A DNA stretch of 64,000 nt from Candidatus Nanoarchaeia archaeon (lineage in GTDB: Archaea; Nanobdellota; Nanobdellia; SCGC-AAA011-G17; GW2011-AR17). The stretch is taken from positions 1 to 64,000 of the forward strand of contig JAQTVM010000003.1 in NCBI GenBank assembly GCA_028706745.1. The letters are read 5' to 3'. Made by a program: the position numbers and the translations under genes. Under the pieces are notes generated by a model. The model did no database searches, was not told the origin of the DNA, and was given only the letters and a program-made list of their open reading frames with translations. How positions within the stretch are numbered: position 1 is the first letter of the stretch; each line of letters starts with the position of its first letter. Shown piece after piece: positions 15,629 through 24,095 of this stretch.

Positions 15629-16276
15629 TTAGGATCTCGCAAGAGCCATCTCGCTTGTGCTTCTGAAAGGCGTTATATCGCTCATTTCCGCTATATTTTG
15701 ATATTTTGCGCAAATTTCCTGCATGTCTTTCCTTCCTTTCATGCCTGCGGCTTTTTCCATTTCGCATAAGATGTTGTATGCAACAAGGCTGTGGCTGAAC
15801 CCCTTGTAGCCATTTTTTGCAATGCATCTTTTGCACAGGCTGATAAGCCTTATTGCCGATTTCTTGCCTTCTCCCGAAATTAGCAGGAAGGCGCGCCTGA
15901 TTAAGGCATCAAATTCAGCCATGCTTGGCTCTGATACTGACTTCAGCATGCAGTAGCCTTTCCCGCTTGTTATTATCTCAAATCCGGGCAGGAAATCATT
16001 TATTGCCTGCTGGAGAGAATCCAGGCTGAAGTTTCCTGTCACCTTTATTTCATCATATCCCATCTGGTATGCCTTTACGAGCTTTTCATTCTCTTTTTCA
16101 TATTCCACAGATGCCATCTTTGATTCGGGTTTGAGGCTTGCGCTGACGATGACTTTTCCTATGTCCTCATTGACTTCTATTTCCTGCCCTTTTTCCAGCC
16201 CGTGCCTCTTAACCCAGCCTGCCGGAAGGCTTATGACGTAGGTGTTTCCGCCCATGAGCATTATGCTTCGTTTCAT
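15629..16276 (-). CDS. AbrB/SpoVT-domain regulator with PhoU-like helical part
   Basis: 215 residues: an N-terminal swapped-hairpin AbrB domain (MKRSIMLMGGNTYVISLPAGWVKRH without a break of family pattern, then GLEKGQEIEV) followed by a helical region resembling archaeal phosphate-uptake regulators. It likely binds DNA or regulates phosphate transport; no pst genes are nearby. Upstream lie GGGAG close to the ATG, a GAGGCGTGAGCCTC hairpin (16291-16304) and a TATA-like CTATATTTACC. The hairpin between TATA box and start is a possible autoregulatory site. Confidence 0.82.
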   Translation of the reverse strand: MKRSIMLMGGNTYVISLPAGWVKRHGLEKGQEIEVNEDIGKVIVSASLKPESKMASVEYEKENEKLVKAYQMGYDEIKVTGNFSLDSLQQAINDFLPGFEIITSGKGYCMLKSVSEPSMAEFDALIRRAFLLISGEGKKSAIRLISLCKRCIAKNGYKGFSHSLVAYNILCEMEKAAGMKGRKDMQEICAKYQNIAEMSDITPFRSTSEMALARS

Positions 16277-16290
16277 TTGTATTTTCTCCC

Positions 16291-16304
16291 GAGGCGTGAG
16301 CCTC
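16291..16304. promoter_or_regulatory. GAGGC-GTGA-GCCTC inverted repeat in leader
   Basis: A 5-bp stem with 4-nt loop placed between the TATA-like box (about 16311-16328) and the start codon of the AbrB/PhoU gene. Related AGGCGAGCCT palindromes lie at gene ends at 10164 and 22774. Confidence 0.4.
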
Positions 16305-16371
16305 TAGATGTTATAGGGTAAATATAGAATACATATGATAAATGCTGCGTCTATAAAAATAAACTTTTAGT

Positions 16372-17346
16372 TTATTGCAATTCCCTTACTCTTTCTTCAA
16401 AGTCATAAAGGTTATTTACAACATAATCTTCTTTTAATTTTCCGCTTCTATTAATCAAAAAGCTGCGAATTCCAACTGAAGCAGGTATTGCATAATCGTG
16501 CTCATAATCATCTCCTACATGCACCATTTCTGAAGGCTTAATCCCCAAAAGGCGACAAACATTTTTATATACTTCTGCATCCTTTTTCATGCTTCCAAAA
16601 TCTGCAGGGGTTGAGAATGTATTTTCAAAATAAGTTCCTAATTTGTCGATTCCTATTTTTAAATTTAAAAATTTACTATCTGCATGGGAAAGGATTATTA
16701 ACACATAATCTTTTTGCAGAGATTTGATGACAGGTATGGCATCGCCATAATGTTTTACTTCATGCTTCATATCTTTTGAGATTTTATCCCACGACGCTGT
16801 TATACCAAAATGTTCCAGCCAAAAATCAGGATCGCGCCATTCGCTTACTTTTCCCCAAAGCCGCTTATATTCTTTTACAACATACTTATATGCCTCTTCA
16901 AATTCAATCTTTCTGTCTTTTGCAACAAGAAGCGGTATTTCATTATCCCAGAATTTATCATCGAAGTTATTGTCACTTAAGCATCCGTCAAGGTCAAATG
17001 AGACTACTTTTATTCTTCGCTGAGATTTGGCTTTTATCCCTTTTGATAATGTTTCTTTCTCAGCTTGTTCTTCCTGTATTTTTAGCTTATGTATGGCTTC
17101 TGAGAATGACTCCAGCTGGTTAAGCCACGATTTTGAAATTTTGTAATACTTGCCTTCCTGCTTTTCCAGCATATTTGCCTCTAACATTCCAGTAAGGGCT
17201 TTACAAACAGCCTGGTATGTATGGCTTGCGCCTTTCTTTTTTATTGCAAAATGCATCTCTTTTGCAGAAAGGTTTTCTTTTTGGCTTAAAGCAAATAAGA
17301 TTAGCGTCTTTAAATCCTTCTTGTCCGTTAAGCAGGGGATTAGCAT
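16372..17346 (-). CDS. wHTH-HAD hydrolase fusion
   Basis: 324 residues. The first ~75 form a winged helix (LKTLILFALSQ, LSAKEMHFAIKKKG). A charged linker leads to a HAD phosphatase from about 112: SFDLDGCLSD (Asp118 nucleophile, Asp120), ILSHAD, KKDAEVYKN and HVGDDYEHDY. All four HAD motifs are present, so it should be active on a phosphate ester; the substrate is unknown. It is the last gene of a four-gene operon, 1 nt after the previous stop. A DNA-binding domain fused to a phosphatase suggests a metabolite-responsive regulator or an effector (inference). Confidence 0.85.
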   Translation of the reverse strand: MLIPCLTDKKDLKTLILFALSQKENLSAKEMHFAIKKKGASHTYQAVCKALTGMLEANMLEKQEGKYYKISKSWLNQLESFSEAIHKLKIQEEQAEKETLSKGIKAKSQRRIKVVSFDLDGCLSDNNFDDKFWDNEIPLLVAKDRKIEFEEAYKYVVKEYKRLWGKVSEWRDPDFWLEHFGITASWDKISKDMKHEVKHYGDAIPVIKSLQKDYVLIILSHADSKFLNLKIGIDKLGTYFENTFSTPADFGSMKKDAEVYKNVCRLLGIKPSEMVHVGDDYEHDYAIPASVGIRSFLINRSGKLKEDYVVNNLYDFEERVRELQ

Positions 17347-17347
17347 A

Positions 17348-17875
17348 TCAGAATCTCTTCTTAAGTTCCTTTATTTTTGCAAAAACTTCTTTATCGTGTT
17401 CCGCCATCTCTTCATCAGTGTTGAATAACAGAAAGTCCTCCACTTTTTCGTCAAACTTATATCCTGCAGTTGTTGCACTTATGCTTAGCTGTCCTATGCA
17501 TGTAAATAATTCTGCTGGTATTTGTCCCGCCTTAATTTCTTTTAGCATTTCCTCAGTTAATTGTAAAAATTGCAGTTCTATATTAGAAATTGGCTCTTTC
17601 TTATCTATTCTATCTTGCATTTCATCAAACTTTATCCAAAAAGGGCAAGCTGCTTCAAACATCTTGTATAATCCTTGAAAAAGGGTATTTACTGCCCATT
17701 TCTTTTCTCTTTCGGTTGATGCAAGCCCGCCATTAATGGCACTGCCTATTAATTGCAGTCTGCGCTTTAATTCATTTATATCTTTAGAATAGTATAGATA
17801 TTTTGCTATATTCTTGTCTATCTCTTCTTCAATAATCTTGAAATCTATATCCTTGCCCGATTCTTTTTTAGTCAT
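17348..17875 (-). CDS. Helical hypothetical protein in the 16-20 kb operon
   Basis: 175 residues, soluble, predicted almost all-helical, with an acidic N-terminus and a basic C-terminus (KELKKRF). A central segment (WAVNTLFQGLYKMFEAACPFW) looks like a buried helix. It overlaps the previous gene by 8 nt and is 1 nt from the wHTH-HAD gene, so all are made together. No family recognised. Confidence 0.72.
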   Translation of the reverse strand: MTKKESGKDIDFKIIEEEIDKNIAKYLYYSKDINELKRRLQLIGSAINGGLASTEREKKWAVNTLFQGLYKMFEAACPFWIKFDEMQDRIDKKEPISNIELQFLQLTEEMLKEIKAGQIPAELFTCIGQLSISATTAGYKFDEKVEDFLLFNTDEEMAEHDKEVFAKIKELKKRF

Positions 17876-18620
17876 TTTTCTCCCATGGCATTTTTAGCAG
17901 CGTAACCTTATTGCGATGATGCCTACCGAATGGCTCGAATGTTAATCTTGTTTCTTTGTTTTCTATATCTTCATATAGCTTAATTGTGACTTTATGTTCT
18001 TTGTTTACATTTATTATCTCTGTGCCTATTCCTAATCCTTGTCCCCTATAATTGAAATCTTCTATTTTCCATGAATCTCTACCTGCACTTCCCAAATTAC
18101 TCGGCGGGTTATAATGCCCGGTAGATGCAATGCCTGCCAATCCTCTTGTCTCTTTTAAGAAATCAGGCATTTCTAATTTGCAAGCCGAGCCAAGATTGCT
18201 TGGCACTTTGGGTGTTCCTAAATTATCCAGTGCTTTTGTAAGATAACTATTGTCTTCCTTCAGCTTGCCTAAGTCTAATGCCGGCAAATTAGCGGGTGCT
18301 ATATCAATCTCTATAGGCTTTATTGTAATCTCTACTTCCGCTGCTCTTGCCAAAGGTCCGCAAGGGTCTGAGCGCGGGCTTTCTGAATAGTTGCTGTCTC
18401 TGCAGCCCATATCGCAATGCCTGTCGAAGTCACTTCTTCCGCTTGAACCCAAGCTTGAGCCGCTGGGCTTAAATCCGCAGCTCCCAAATCCGCTTCCGCT
18501 TCCTCCACTAAATCCTCCGCCGCCGAAACCTGAGTAGAATTCTGTTGCGCTTTGACTTTTTATTTCAATATTTTCCTGTCTTGCTTCCTCTTTCCTAATT
18601 ATTTCATCAAGCTTTTCCAT
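17868..18620 (-). CDS. Gly/Ser-rich low-complexity protein in the same operon
   Basis: 250 residues. A charged helix (1-22) is followed by a disordered Gly/Ser/Phe-rich segment (about 30-65), a Cys-containing stretch, then an IxxxPIEIDIAPAN strand region, two copies of PSNLGSA (about 140 and 173), and a C-terminal strand-rich end (EHKVTIKLYEDI, RLTFEPFGRHHRNK). It has no signal peptide. The low-complexity part could drive assembly, and the conserved-looking end could be the functional domain (inference). Family unknown. Confidence 0.7.
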   Translation of the reverse strand: MEKLDEIIRKEEARQENIEIKSQSATEFYSGFGGGGFSGGSGSGFGSCGFKPSGSSLGSSGRSDFDRHCDMGCRDSNYSESPRSDPCGPLARAAEVEITIKPIEIDIAPANLPALDLGKLKEDNSYLTKALDNLGTPKVPSNLGSACKLEMPDFLKETRGLAGIASTGHYNPPSNLGSAGRDSWKIEDFNYRGQGLGIGTEIINVNKEHKVTIKLYEDIENKETRLTFEPFGRHHRNKVTLLKMPWEKND

Positions 18621-18623
18621 TTT

Positions 18624-19775
18624 TTATATGCCTCCATTGTTTTTTGTGTTTATATCATTATCTGTATAATGCTTTTTAAATCCTGCAAATTCTGCCGGAT
18701 AGAGCCGTATTAAATTTCTTAGTGTCAAAGGTTTTCTTCCCTGCTCAATTTCTCTTGCATTTGCAAGATAAGATTTATTATATCTCATTGCTGTTTTGTA
18801 TTCTTGTGTTTCAGTCCCATATTGCATTGCCAACTCTCTTGCTTTTTCTGCATGCTGCCTGTGGTAATTTGCAAATTCCAATGTAGGTTCAGCAGATAAT
18901 ATTCTGGATTTTGTTTGTTTTAGATAATCCTCGTCTCCGCAGACAAAATCTCCTGTAAATAAAGGGTCTGTAATGGATATATCCTGTTTTGAAACTAAAT
19001 TTTCAAAAGATTCTGGACTTATGCCATATATATCCAGCCAGCCAAAATGAATACAAGGAATAGTATTTGATACAATTAGCATGTCGATATCTGAATAAGG
19101 CTTTCTTGAGCCGTAAACCATGGCAAATGCAATATCCTTAAACTTATTAGCAAATATTTTACTGATTATCTCTGTAAGTATTTGGCTATTATAATGCTTA
19201 GGCATGCCTGTACTAAACATTAATGCATGTTCTCCGTACTCATTGCTATAATCAATAAATCTCTTGCAAAGCACTTTTTGTTCTGCTGAAAGCATGCCAA
19301 ATTTTTGCTTTAATTGCCTGTTTGTATCTGTTAATTCTGAAAGGTAACATTCCATCCACATGGCAAACCCCTCATATTCGGGTGTTATTCTTTGTTTAAG
19401 TGCTTGAATTGCCTTATGTTTTGGGTTTTGCTTCCTGAATTCTTTTGCCTTTTCTGCGCTATTTAATCCTGCTTTTATCTCTTCACCCATCAATTCTATT
19501 TCTAGGCTATGCAAGGCTCTGCCTGGAGAAGAATGTTCAGTATACATGCTGTGCCCAAAATATTCATGGAACAGGTTTTGAATAAAAAAATTGCTGCTTG
19601 CCTTTAAATGCGAAGATAAATCCCTTGTTAGAAATACGCCTTCTTTTTCTTCGATACCCCTGTTTCTGCAGAAATTTTGCCATTCTGCATCGCCATATAT
19701 TTGGATAGTGGACTTAATTGGCATAAAACCAAATGTATCAGAAAAATGCTTGCTGATTTCTTCAGTTATTGTCAT
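18624..19775 (-). CDS. Metallopeptidase-like domain fused to a minimal nucleotidyltransferase
   Basis: 383 residues. The N-terminal half has HEYFGH (70-75) and, about 60 residues on, EGFAMWME (135-142), a pair reminiscent of zinc peptidases that use HExxxH or HExxPGH with EGWAxYxE. From about 215 it has VYGSRKPYSDIDMLIV, the GS...DxD signature (Asp229, Asp231) of MNT-type nucleotidyltransferases. A helical C-terminus with SYLANAREIEQGRKPLTLRN follows. Both active sites look intact. It leads a four-gene operon with gaps of 3 nt or less. GGGGGT precedes the ATG and a TTTATATAG box lies further up. Function unknown; toxin, defence or RNA/protein modification roles are conceivable. Confidence 0.78.
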   Translation of the reverse strand: MTITEEISKHFSDTFGFMPIKSTIQIYGDAEWQNFCRNRGIEEKEGVFLTRDLSSHLKASSNFFIQNLFHEYFGHSMYTEHSSPGRALHSLEIELMGEEIKAGLNSAEKAKEFRKQNPKHKAIQALKQRITPEYEGFAMWMECYLSELTDTNRQLKQKFGMLSAEQKVLCKRFIDYSNEYGEHALMFSTGMPKHYNSQILTEIISKIFANKFKDIAFAMVYGSRKPYSDIDMLIVSNTIPCIHFGWLDIYGISPESFENLVSKQDISITDPLFTGDFVCGDEDYLKQTKSRILSAEPTLEFANYHRQHAEKARELAMQYGTETQEYKTAMRYNKSYLANAREIEQGRKPLTLRNLIRLYPAEFAGFKKHYTDNDINTKNNGGI

Positions 19776-19840
19776 TTTTACCCCCTAAACCTTGATTTTT
19801 AAGGGCTGTGCCACTATATAAACCTTTCTATTTTTAACCA

Positions 19841-20071
19841 CTAGAAAGTGTATAAATACCTCTTTCTCCAATAAATCTCTTCTTCAACCCACTCTTCAAA
19901 TTTTTCAATGCTTGTAATTTCAAAGTTAGGGTCTTCAATGGAGTCTTGCAGATAAACTTTGTAATTTCGTTTCATATCCTCTAGTTCGTCTGCATTAAGC
20001 TCTTTCATTCCAAAAGTCCAGGCGGAATCCAGGCATATAAGGTTTTCGTCGGATAGGCACGATTGAACTTC
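19841..20071 (-). pseudogene. 5'-truncated gene remnant or 55-residue protein
   Basis: On the minus strand an open frame runs from just after a stop at 20072-20074 to TAG at 19841-19843. It reads like a genuine C-terminus (SDENLICLDSAWTFGMKELN, then DELEDMKRNYKV, EKFEEWVEEEIYWRKRY) and has an internal ATG at 20008 that would give 55 residues. The protein-like text upstream of that ATG, with no start or promoter, suggests a decayed gene whose 5' part was lost. It lies between the four-gene operon promoter and the restriction island. This frame is the main content of the 380-base gap. Confidence 0.5.
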
Positions 20072-20116
20072 CTAAAATAATGAATTATGGCGCTAGTCTT
20101 TAAGTCATGTTGCTAC

Positions 20117-20130
20117 ATTCCGCAGGATTT
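20117..20130 (-). repeat. AAATCCTGCGGAAT repeat (minus strand)
   Basis: Fourteen bases that are the exact reverse complement of 9071-9084. The element merges into a GATTTATAAAAAG TATA-like box that probably serves vsr. Confidence 0.5.
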
Positions 20131-20157
20131 ATAAAAAGAGAATAGACTATAAGAATA

Positions 20158-20589
20158 ATGGATGTACTCACAAAATCTCAACGTTCAAAATGCATGAGTT
20201 CGATAAAATCAAAAAATAGCAACATTGAAAGGATATTGACAAAAGCGTTAAAGAAAAAAGGATTGCAGTTCAAAAAGAATTATTCAAAAATAATAGGCAA
20301 ACCGGATATTGCATTTCCTAAAGAAAAAATCGCCGTTTTCTGCGACAGCGAATTTTGGCACGGATATAAATGGGCTAAAAAGAAAAAAGAGATTAAATCA
20401 AATAAAAGATTTTGGCATGCTAAAATTGAAAGGAATATAAAAAGAGATAAACAAGTAAACAGAAAATTAAAAAATCAAGGGTGGCTTGTAATTCGCTTTT
20501 GGGGCCAAAAAATCGGAAAGAATTCCGGCGAATGCGTAAAAATGATTGATACTGCCGTAAAAAAACGCAAAAATCTACACAATATATAA
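20158..20589 (+). CDS. vsr: Very short patch repair endonuclease Vsr
   Basis: Nicks next to T:G mismatches that arise when 5-methylcytosine deaminates, starting repair. 143 residues with Vsr hallmarks: SQRSKCMSSIKSKN near the start, GKPDIAFPKEKIAVFCD with the catalytic Asp, FWHGY, then RNIKRDKQVN and LVIRFWGQKI. The zinc ligand set is partly altered (FCDSEFWHG lacks the usual second Cys). The gene precedes a cytosine-5 methyltransferase, its usual partner. AT-rich composition marks the whole 20.1-22.7 kb block as transferred. Confidence 0.93.
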   Translation: MDVLTKSQRSKCMSSIKSKNSNIERILTKALKKKGLQFKKNYSKIIGKPDIAFPKEKIAVFCDSEFWHGYKWAKKKKEIKSNKRFWHAKIERNIKRDKQVNRKLKNQGWLVIRFWGQKIGKNSGECVKMIDTAVKKRKNLHNI

Positions 20590-20640
20590 TTTCTATACCA
20601 AAGATTTAAATAAGGCCAAAGATTAAATCCTTTAGGTGAG

Positions 20641-21678
20641 ATGATGGCAAAAGAGGCGCATAAGAGTAATTCATTTGACAATAAAAAAGACGGCAAATTT
20701 ACATTTATAGATTTATTTGCGGGAATAGGCGGAATGCGCATTGCTTTTCAAAATTTAAAAGGAAATTGTGTATTCAGCTCGGAATGGGATAAGTTCTCGC
20801 AAAAAACTTATCAGGCCAATTTTGGAGAAATACCTGAAGGAGATATAACAAAAATAGATGCGAAGAATATCCCCTCTCATGATGTTCTCGTAGCGGGATT
20901 TCCATGCCAAGCATTTTCAATAGCAGGAAGACGTGCGGGTTTTGAAGATACCAGGGGCACCTTATTTTTTGATGTTGCAAGAATCATAAAAGAAAAGCAA
21001 CCAAAAGCGTTTTTATTGGAAAATGTAAAAGGTCTTAAAAATCATAAGGGGGGCAAAACGCTTAATACTATTCTCAATGTATTAAGAAATGATTTAGGCT
21101 ATTATGTTCCCGAGCCGCAAATTTTAAATGCCCTGAATTTTGGACTTCCACAGAATAGGGAGCGGATAGTAATAGTAGGTTTTAGAAAAGACCTGAAAAT
21201 TAATGAGTTTACATATCCTGCCACGTTAAATGAACATAAGGTATTTGCGGATGTAAAAGAAACTAAGCCAGTTACAGCCAGATATTATCTCTCGACAACT
21301 TATCTTAAATGCTTGAAGCAACATAAAAAGAGACATGCATCTAAAGGTAACGGTTTTGGTTATGAGATTATACCCGATAATAAACATACAAATGCAATTG
21401 TTGTAGGCGGAATGGGAAAAGAAAGAAATCTCATTATAGATCCGAGATTGAAAGATTTTACACCGGAAACAAAGATACAAGGCAAAGTAAACAGGGAAGG
21501 AATACGAAGAATGACTCCGCGCGAATGGGCTCGTTTGCAGGGATTTCCTGAAAAATTCCAAATACCAGTTTCCAATGCACAAGCTTATAAGCAATTCGGG
21601 AATTCTGTACCCATTAATATGGTGGAAGCCGTAGGAAATGAAATATTGAGGCATTTAAATGACAATAAAAGGCAATAA
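20641..21678 (+). CDS. DNA (cytosine-5-)-methyltransferase, likely CCGG-specific
   Basis: 345 residues with the ordered C5-MTase motifs: FIDLFAGIGGMRIAF (motif I), VAGFPCQAFSIAG (motif IV, catalytic Cys), FLLENVKGL (VI), QNRERIVIVGF (VIII), a variable target-recognition region and YKQFGNSVPINM (X). Specificity is inferred from the HpaII-type nuclease gene that overlaps its end by 20 nt. AGGTGAG precedes the start; ATG at 20641 or 20644 could be used. It protects host sites and supplies the 5-methylcytosine that makes Vsr necessary. Confidence 0.95.
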   Translation: MMAKEAHKSNSFDNKKDGKFTFIDLFAGIGGMRIAFQNLKGNCVFSSEWDKFSQKTYQANFGEIPEGDITKIDAKNIPSHDVLVAGFPCQAFSIAGRRAGFEDTRGTLFFDVARIIKEKQPKAFLLENVKGLKNHKGGKTLNTILNVLRNDLGYYVPEPQILNALNFGLPQNRERIVIVGFRKDLKINEFTYPATLNEHKVFADVKETKPVTARYYLSTTYLKCLKQHKKRHASKGNGFGYEIIPDNKHTNAIVVGGMGKERNLIIDPRLKDFTPETKIQGKVNREGIRRMTPREWARLQGFPEKFQIPVSNAQAYKQFGNSVPINMVEAVGNEILRHLNDNKRQ

Positions 21679-22732
21679 AGGCGAATGGACTGAGATTTAT
21701 GTTCTTCTCAAATTACTTGCTGACGGCAAATTGTACGCTGGAGATGAAAATCTAGGTATAATCTCAGATATTTATTCTAAAGTTTTAAGGATTGACAGAA
21801 AAGAAAAAGAAGGTGAGTATCATTATTTAAGAAATGATAAAATAAGTATCTTGGACTCAAATGGCAAAGTTTTAGTAGAACTCGATGCAACAGTATTTAA
21901 TGAAAATGCAAAAAAGCTGTTAAAAGAAATTAAAGAAGCTAAAGGGCCTTCATTTTCTGTTTCAGATGTGGAAGAGTTTATGCATATCATAAAATGTAAA
22001 AGTCTAAAAGCAAAATCTACGCAGAAATCAGATATTACTATCCAAATCAGCGAACCATCTAATCCTTTAAAAGTTACGCTTAAATTCAGCATAAAATCTC
22101 AATTGGGCCGAGCTTCAACTTTACTTAACCCGGGTAAAACTACTAACTTTGTATACAAGATTGATGCAAAAAGTATTAATAAAGATGAATTAAAATCTAT
22201 AGATCTTCAGACAAATCTAAAAAATAAAATAAAATCCCTTGAAATAAAAGGTTATAATCTGATATATGATCATATTGAAAGTGAGAATTTTCATTCAAAT
22301 CTTCGGTTAATAGAGTCTACTCTACCCGAGATGGTGGCTGCCGCGTTAGTAAAATTTTATGGCGGTAAATTTAAGACGCTTAAAGAATTAACTGATGAAT
22401 TGGAAAGAATAAATCCTTTGGGCTATTCAAAAAGCGGAGGACAGAAGCCCTATGAGCATAAAATGAAACAATTACTCTATGCCGCCGCACTAGGTATGAC
22501 TCCCGGAAAAATCTGGGAAGGAGAGTTCGAAGCCTTAGGGGGATATATTTTAGTAAATAAAAAAGGAGAGGTATTAGGTTATACTACACATAATCAGAAT
22601 AAGTTTATGGACTATCTTTTAAATAATACCAAATTTGAAATTGCAAGCAGAAGCAGATATAAGTTTGGTAAAATTTATAGCGAAAATGGGCAATATTATA
22701 CCAAATTAAACTTACAGATAAGATTTTTGTGA
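21659..22732 (+). CDS. HpaII-family type II restriction endonuclease
   Basis: 357 residues, matching the HpaII family in length and in its start (KGNKGEWTEIYVLLKLLADG), the central KSLKAKSTQKSDITI and KFSIKSQLGRASTLLNPG block, and the KTTNFVYKI run. HpaII cuts CCGG, so the same target is expected here. The gene overlaps the methyltransferase by 20 nt, so methylation and restriction are translationally coupled. AT-rich, like the rest of the cassette. Family recognised from memory of the pattern. Confidence 0.85.
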   Translation: MTIKGNKGEWTEIYVLLKLLADGKLYAGDENLGIISDIYSKVLRIDRKEKEGEYHYLRNDKISILDSNGKVLVELDATVFNENAKKLLKEIKEAKGPSFSVSDVEEFMHIIKCKSLKAKSTQKSDITIQISEPSNPLKVTLKFSIKSQLGRASTLLNPGKTTNFVYKIDAKSINKDELKSIDLQTNLKNKIKSLEIKGYNLIYDHIESENFHSNLRLIESTLPEMVAAALVKFYGGKFKTLKELTDELERINPLGYSKSGGQKPYEHKMKQLLYAAALGMTPGKIWEGEFEALGGYILVNKKGEVLGYTTHNQNKFMDYLLNNTKFEIASRSRYKFGKIYSENGQYYTKLNLQIRFL

Positions 22733-22764
22733 ATATTTTTGCTCAACCAAAGAAAGCCACTATT

Positions 22765-23082
22765 CTACGCTGGAGGCTCGCCTTTTCTTTCTTTATTCTC
22801 CCACTCCCCGCACGCCCTGTCCTCATCCAAGGCATCTTCCACGTGCACCAAAAACTCATTATTAGAAAGAAACTCAATAGCTTTTGCCTTAAACTTTGCA
22901 GCTTCTGTGTTATTAACATTCCAAGAAGTATCATCAAACCTTCTGCCATCAACGCTAAGCGAAGAAAGGATAATATTCACATTAGTTACGCAGGAGTACC
23001 TGCCTGACTTCCTGCATATTGCCTTGATAAAAAAGCCTTTATCTGCGCATATTTCAAAATCATACCTTGAACCTTTAATCAT
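22765..23082 (-). CDS. Small hypothetical protein
   Basis: 105 residues, soluble, with a strand-rich first half (DFEICADKGFFIKAICRKSG) and an acidic second half. A GTATTTAAG box about 27 nt upstream of the ATG supports expression as a leaderless gene. Between box and start are GC-rich palindromes (GGCCGTTCGGCC, CATGGCC repeats). The last codons are formed by AAAGGCGAGCCT, a short motif also at the end of the giant coiled-coil gene. Family not recognised. Confidence 0.6.
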   Translation of the reverse strand: MIKGSRYDFEICADKGFFIKAICRKSGRYSCVTNVNIILSSLSVDGRRFDDTSWNVNNTEAAKFKAKAIEFLSNNEFLVHVEDALDEDRACGEWENKERKGEPPA

Positions 23083-23131
23083 GGCCAGGCCATGGCCGAA
23101 CGGCCTTAAATACCTTTCTCTCTACCTAAAC

Positions 23132-24013
23132 TTAGAAATCTTCCGTATCCTCGATGCCCTGCATTGTGATTATGTCTTCAGTAGTCAGCTTCTTCTTGGA
23201 CCTCAGCTTCTCCTTTACTACATTCGCCCTTTCCTTAAGCTGCTGCCTCTCATCGTCCTTTCTTTCCCTCTGCTTCTGCCTTCTCTCGCCTGCCTCAACT
23301 TGTTCAACGCCTCTAGCCAAATCCATCTTGTCTTTCAAAACCTTGCTTACTTCTGTGTATTCCTGCTTAAATTTAATGAAATTGGCAAAAGCCTCTTCCT
23401 GCGTCTTCTTCAGCTTGCCAATATCTTTAGAAAGCTGTATAAAAGACTCATAGCTTTCCTTATTTGAGCCAGACTGCTCGCGAAGCTTATTATGAAACTC
23501 ATCGCCTTTCTTCTTGGCTTCAGTAATCTGGTGAGAAACATCATTTATTTCCTTCTGGACATCATCAATGCACTTAACAGACTCATACTGCTTTTTCAGA
23601 GTATTAATCTCCTTCATTATCTTTTTTTCCTTGTCAAAAGAAACTGCCTGAGTCTCAAGAGATTCCTCAAGCCGGTTTATCCTGCCTTTCACTTCAGAAG
23701 GATTTCCCTTGAACTTTGACTTTGCAAGCATATCGTCTTTCTTCTTGTTCAATTCCTTAATCTTCCCGATAAGCGCCTTTACCTGCGCATTAAATTCATC
23801 CCTGCTTGACTTGAAGCCTGAAATATCCTTGTTAAGAACGTCGTTTTTGCCCTTTGCATCCTTAATGCGTGCAATAGTCACGGCAATCTCAGCCTTGAGC
23901 TCTTCCTTCTTCTTAAACCACTCTTCCTTTTTTTGGTTGAGTTCGTTAAGCTTCTCCCTGAGCTCTTGAACTTCGTTTTTCAATCCTTTGTTTTCTGGCG
24001 TTTCTTCTGCCAT
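23132..24013 (-). CDS. Archaeal coiled-coil protein (COG1340-like)
   Basis: 293 residues of almost continuous coiled coil with no membrane segment. It resembles the uncharacterised archaeal COG1340 family, which has a leucine-spaced N-terminal coil (LREKLNELNQKKEEWFKKK) and a basic C-terminal end (QRERKDDERQQLKERANVV). Role unknown; similar proteins are suspected to work with ribosome or chromosome partners. A weak TATA-like motif lies about 22 nt upstream. It follows the ribosomal stalk operon but has its own start. Confidence 0.75.
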   Translation of the reverse strand: MAEETPENKGLKNEVQELREKLNELNQKKEEWFKKKEELKAEIAVTIARIKDAKGKNDVLNKDISGFKSSRDEFNAQVKALIGKIKELNKKKDDMLAKSKFKGNPSEVKGRINRLEESLETQAVSFDKEKKIMKEINTLKKQYESVKCIDDVQKEINDVSHQITEAKKKGDEFHNKLREQSGSNKESYESFIQLSKDIGKLKKTQEEAFANFIKFKQEYTEVSKVLKDKMDLARGVEQVEAGERRQKQRERKDDERQQLKERANVVKEKLRSKKKLTTEDIITMQGIEDTEDF

Positions 24014-24063
24014 TACGCAGCGTACCTCATCATTTAACCCTATCAGCCTGCAGTTACTGCAGA

Positions 24064-24092
24064 CAAAAAAAACCTAAATAAAATAAAAAATG
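24064..24092 (-). terminator. Oligo-T terminator after the L1-P0-L12 operon
   Basis: On the minus strand TTTTTTATTTTATTTAGG and TTTTTTTTG follow the L12 stop directly, a typical archaeal termination signal. Confidence 0.5.
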
Positions 24093-24095
24093 GTT

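Noticed and set aside
19797-20157. tRNA or other structural RNA in the 360-base gap
   Set aside because: No T-loop GTTCRANNC or acceptor stem found here or in the other spacers; the gap is explained by a gene remnant and promoters.
22739-23467. Plus-strand 242-codon open frame
   Set aside because: It lies antisense to the small hypothetical and COG1340-like coiled-coil genes, both of which have promoters and protein-like sequences. Its product is Leu/Ser/Phe-rich, as expected of antisense frames.
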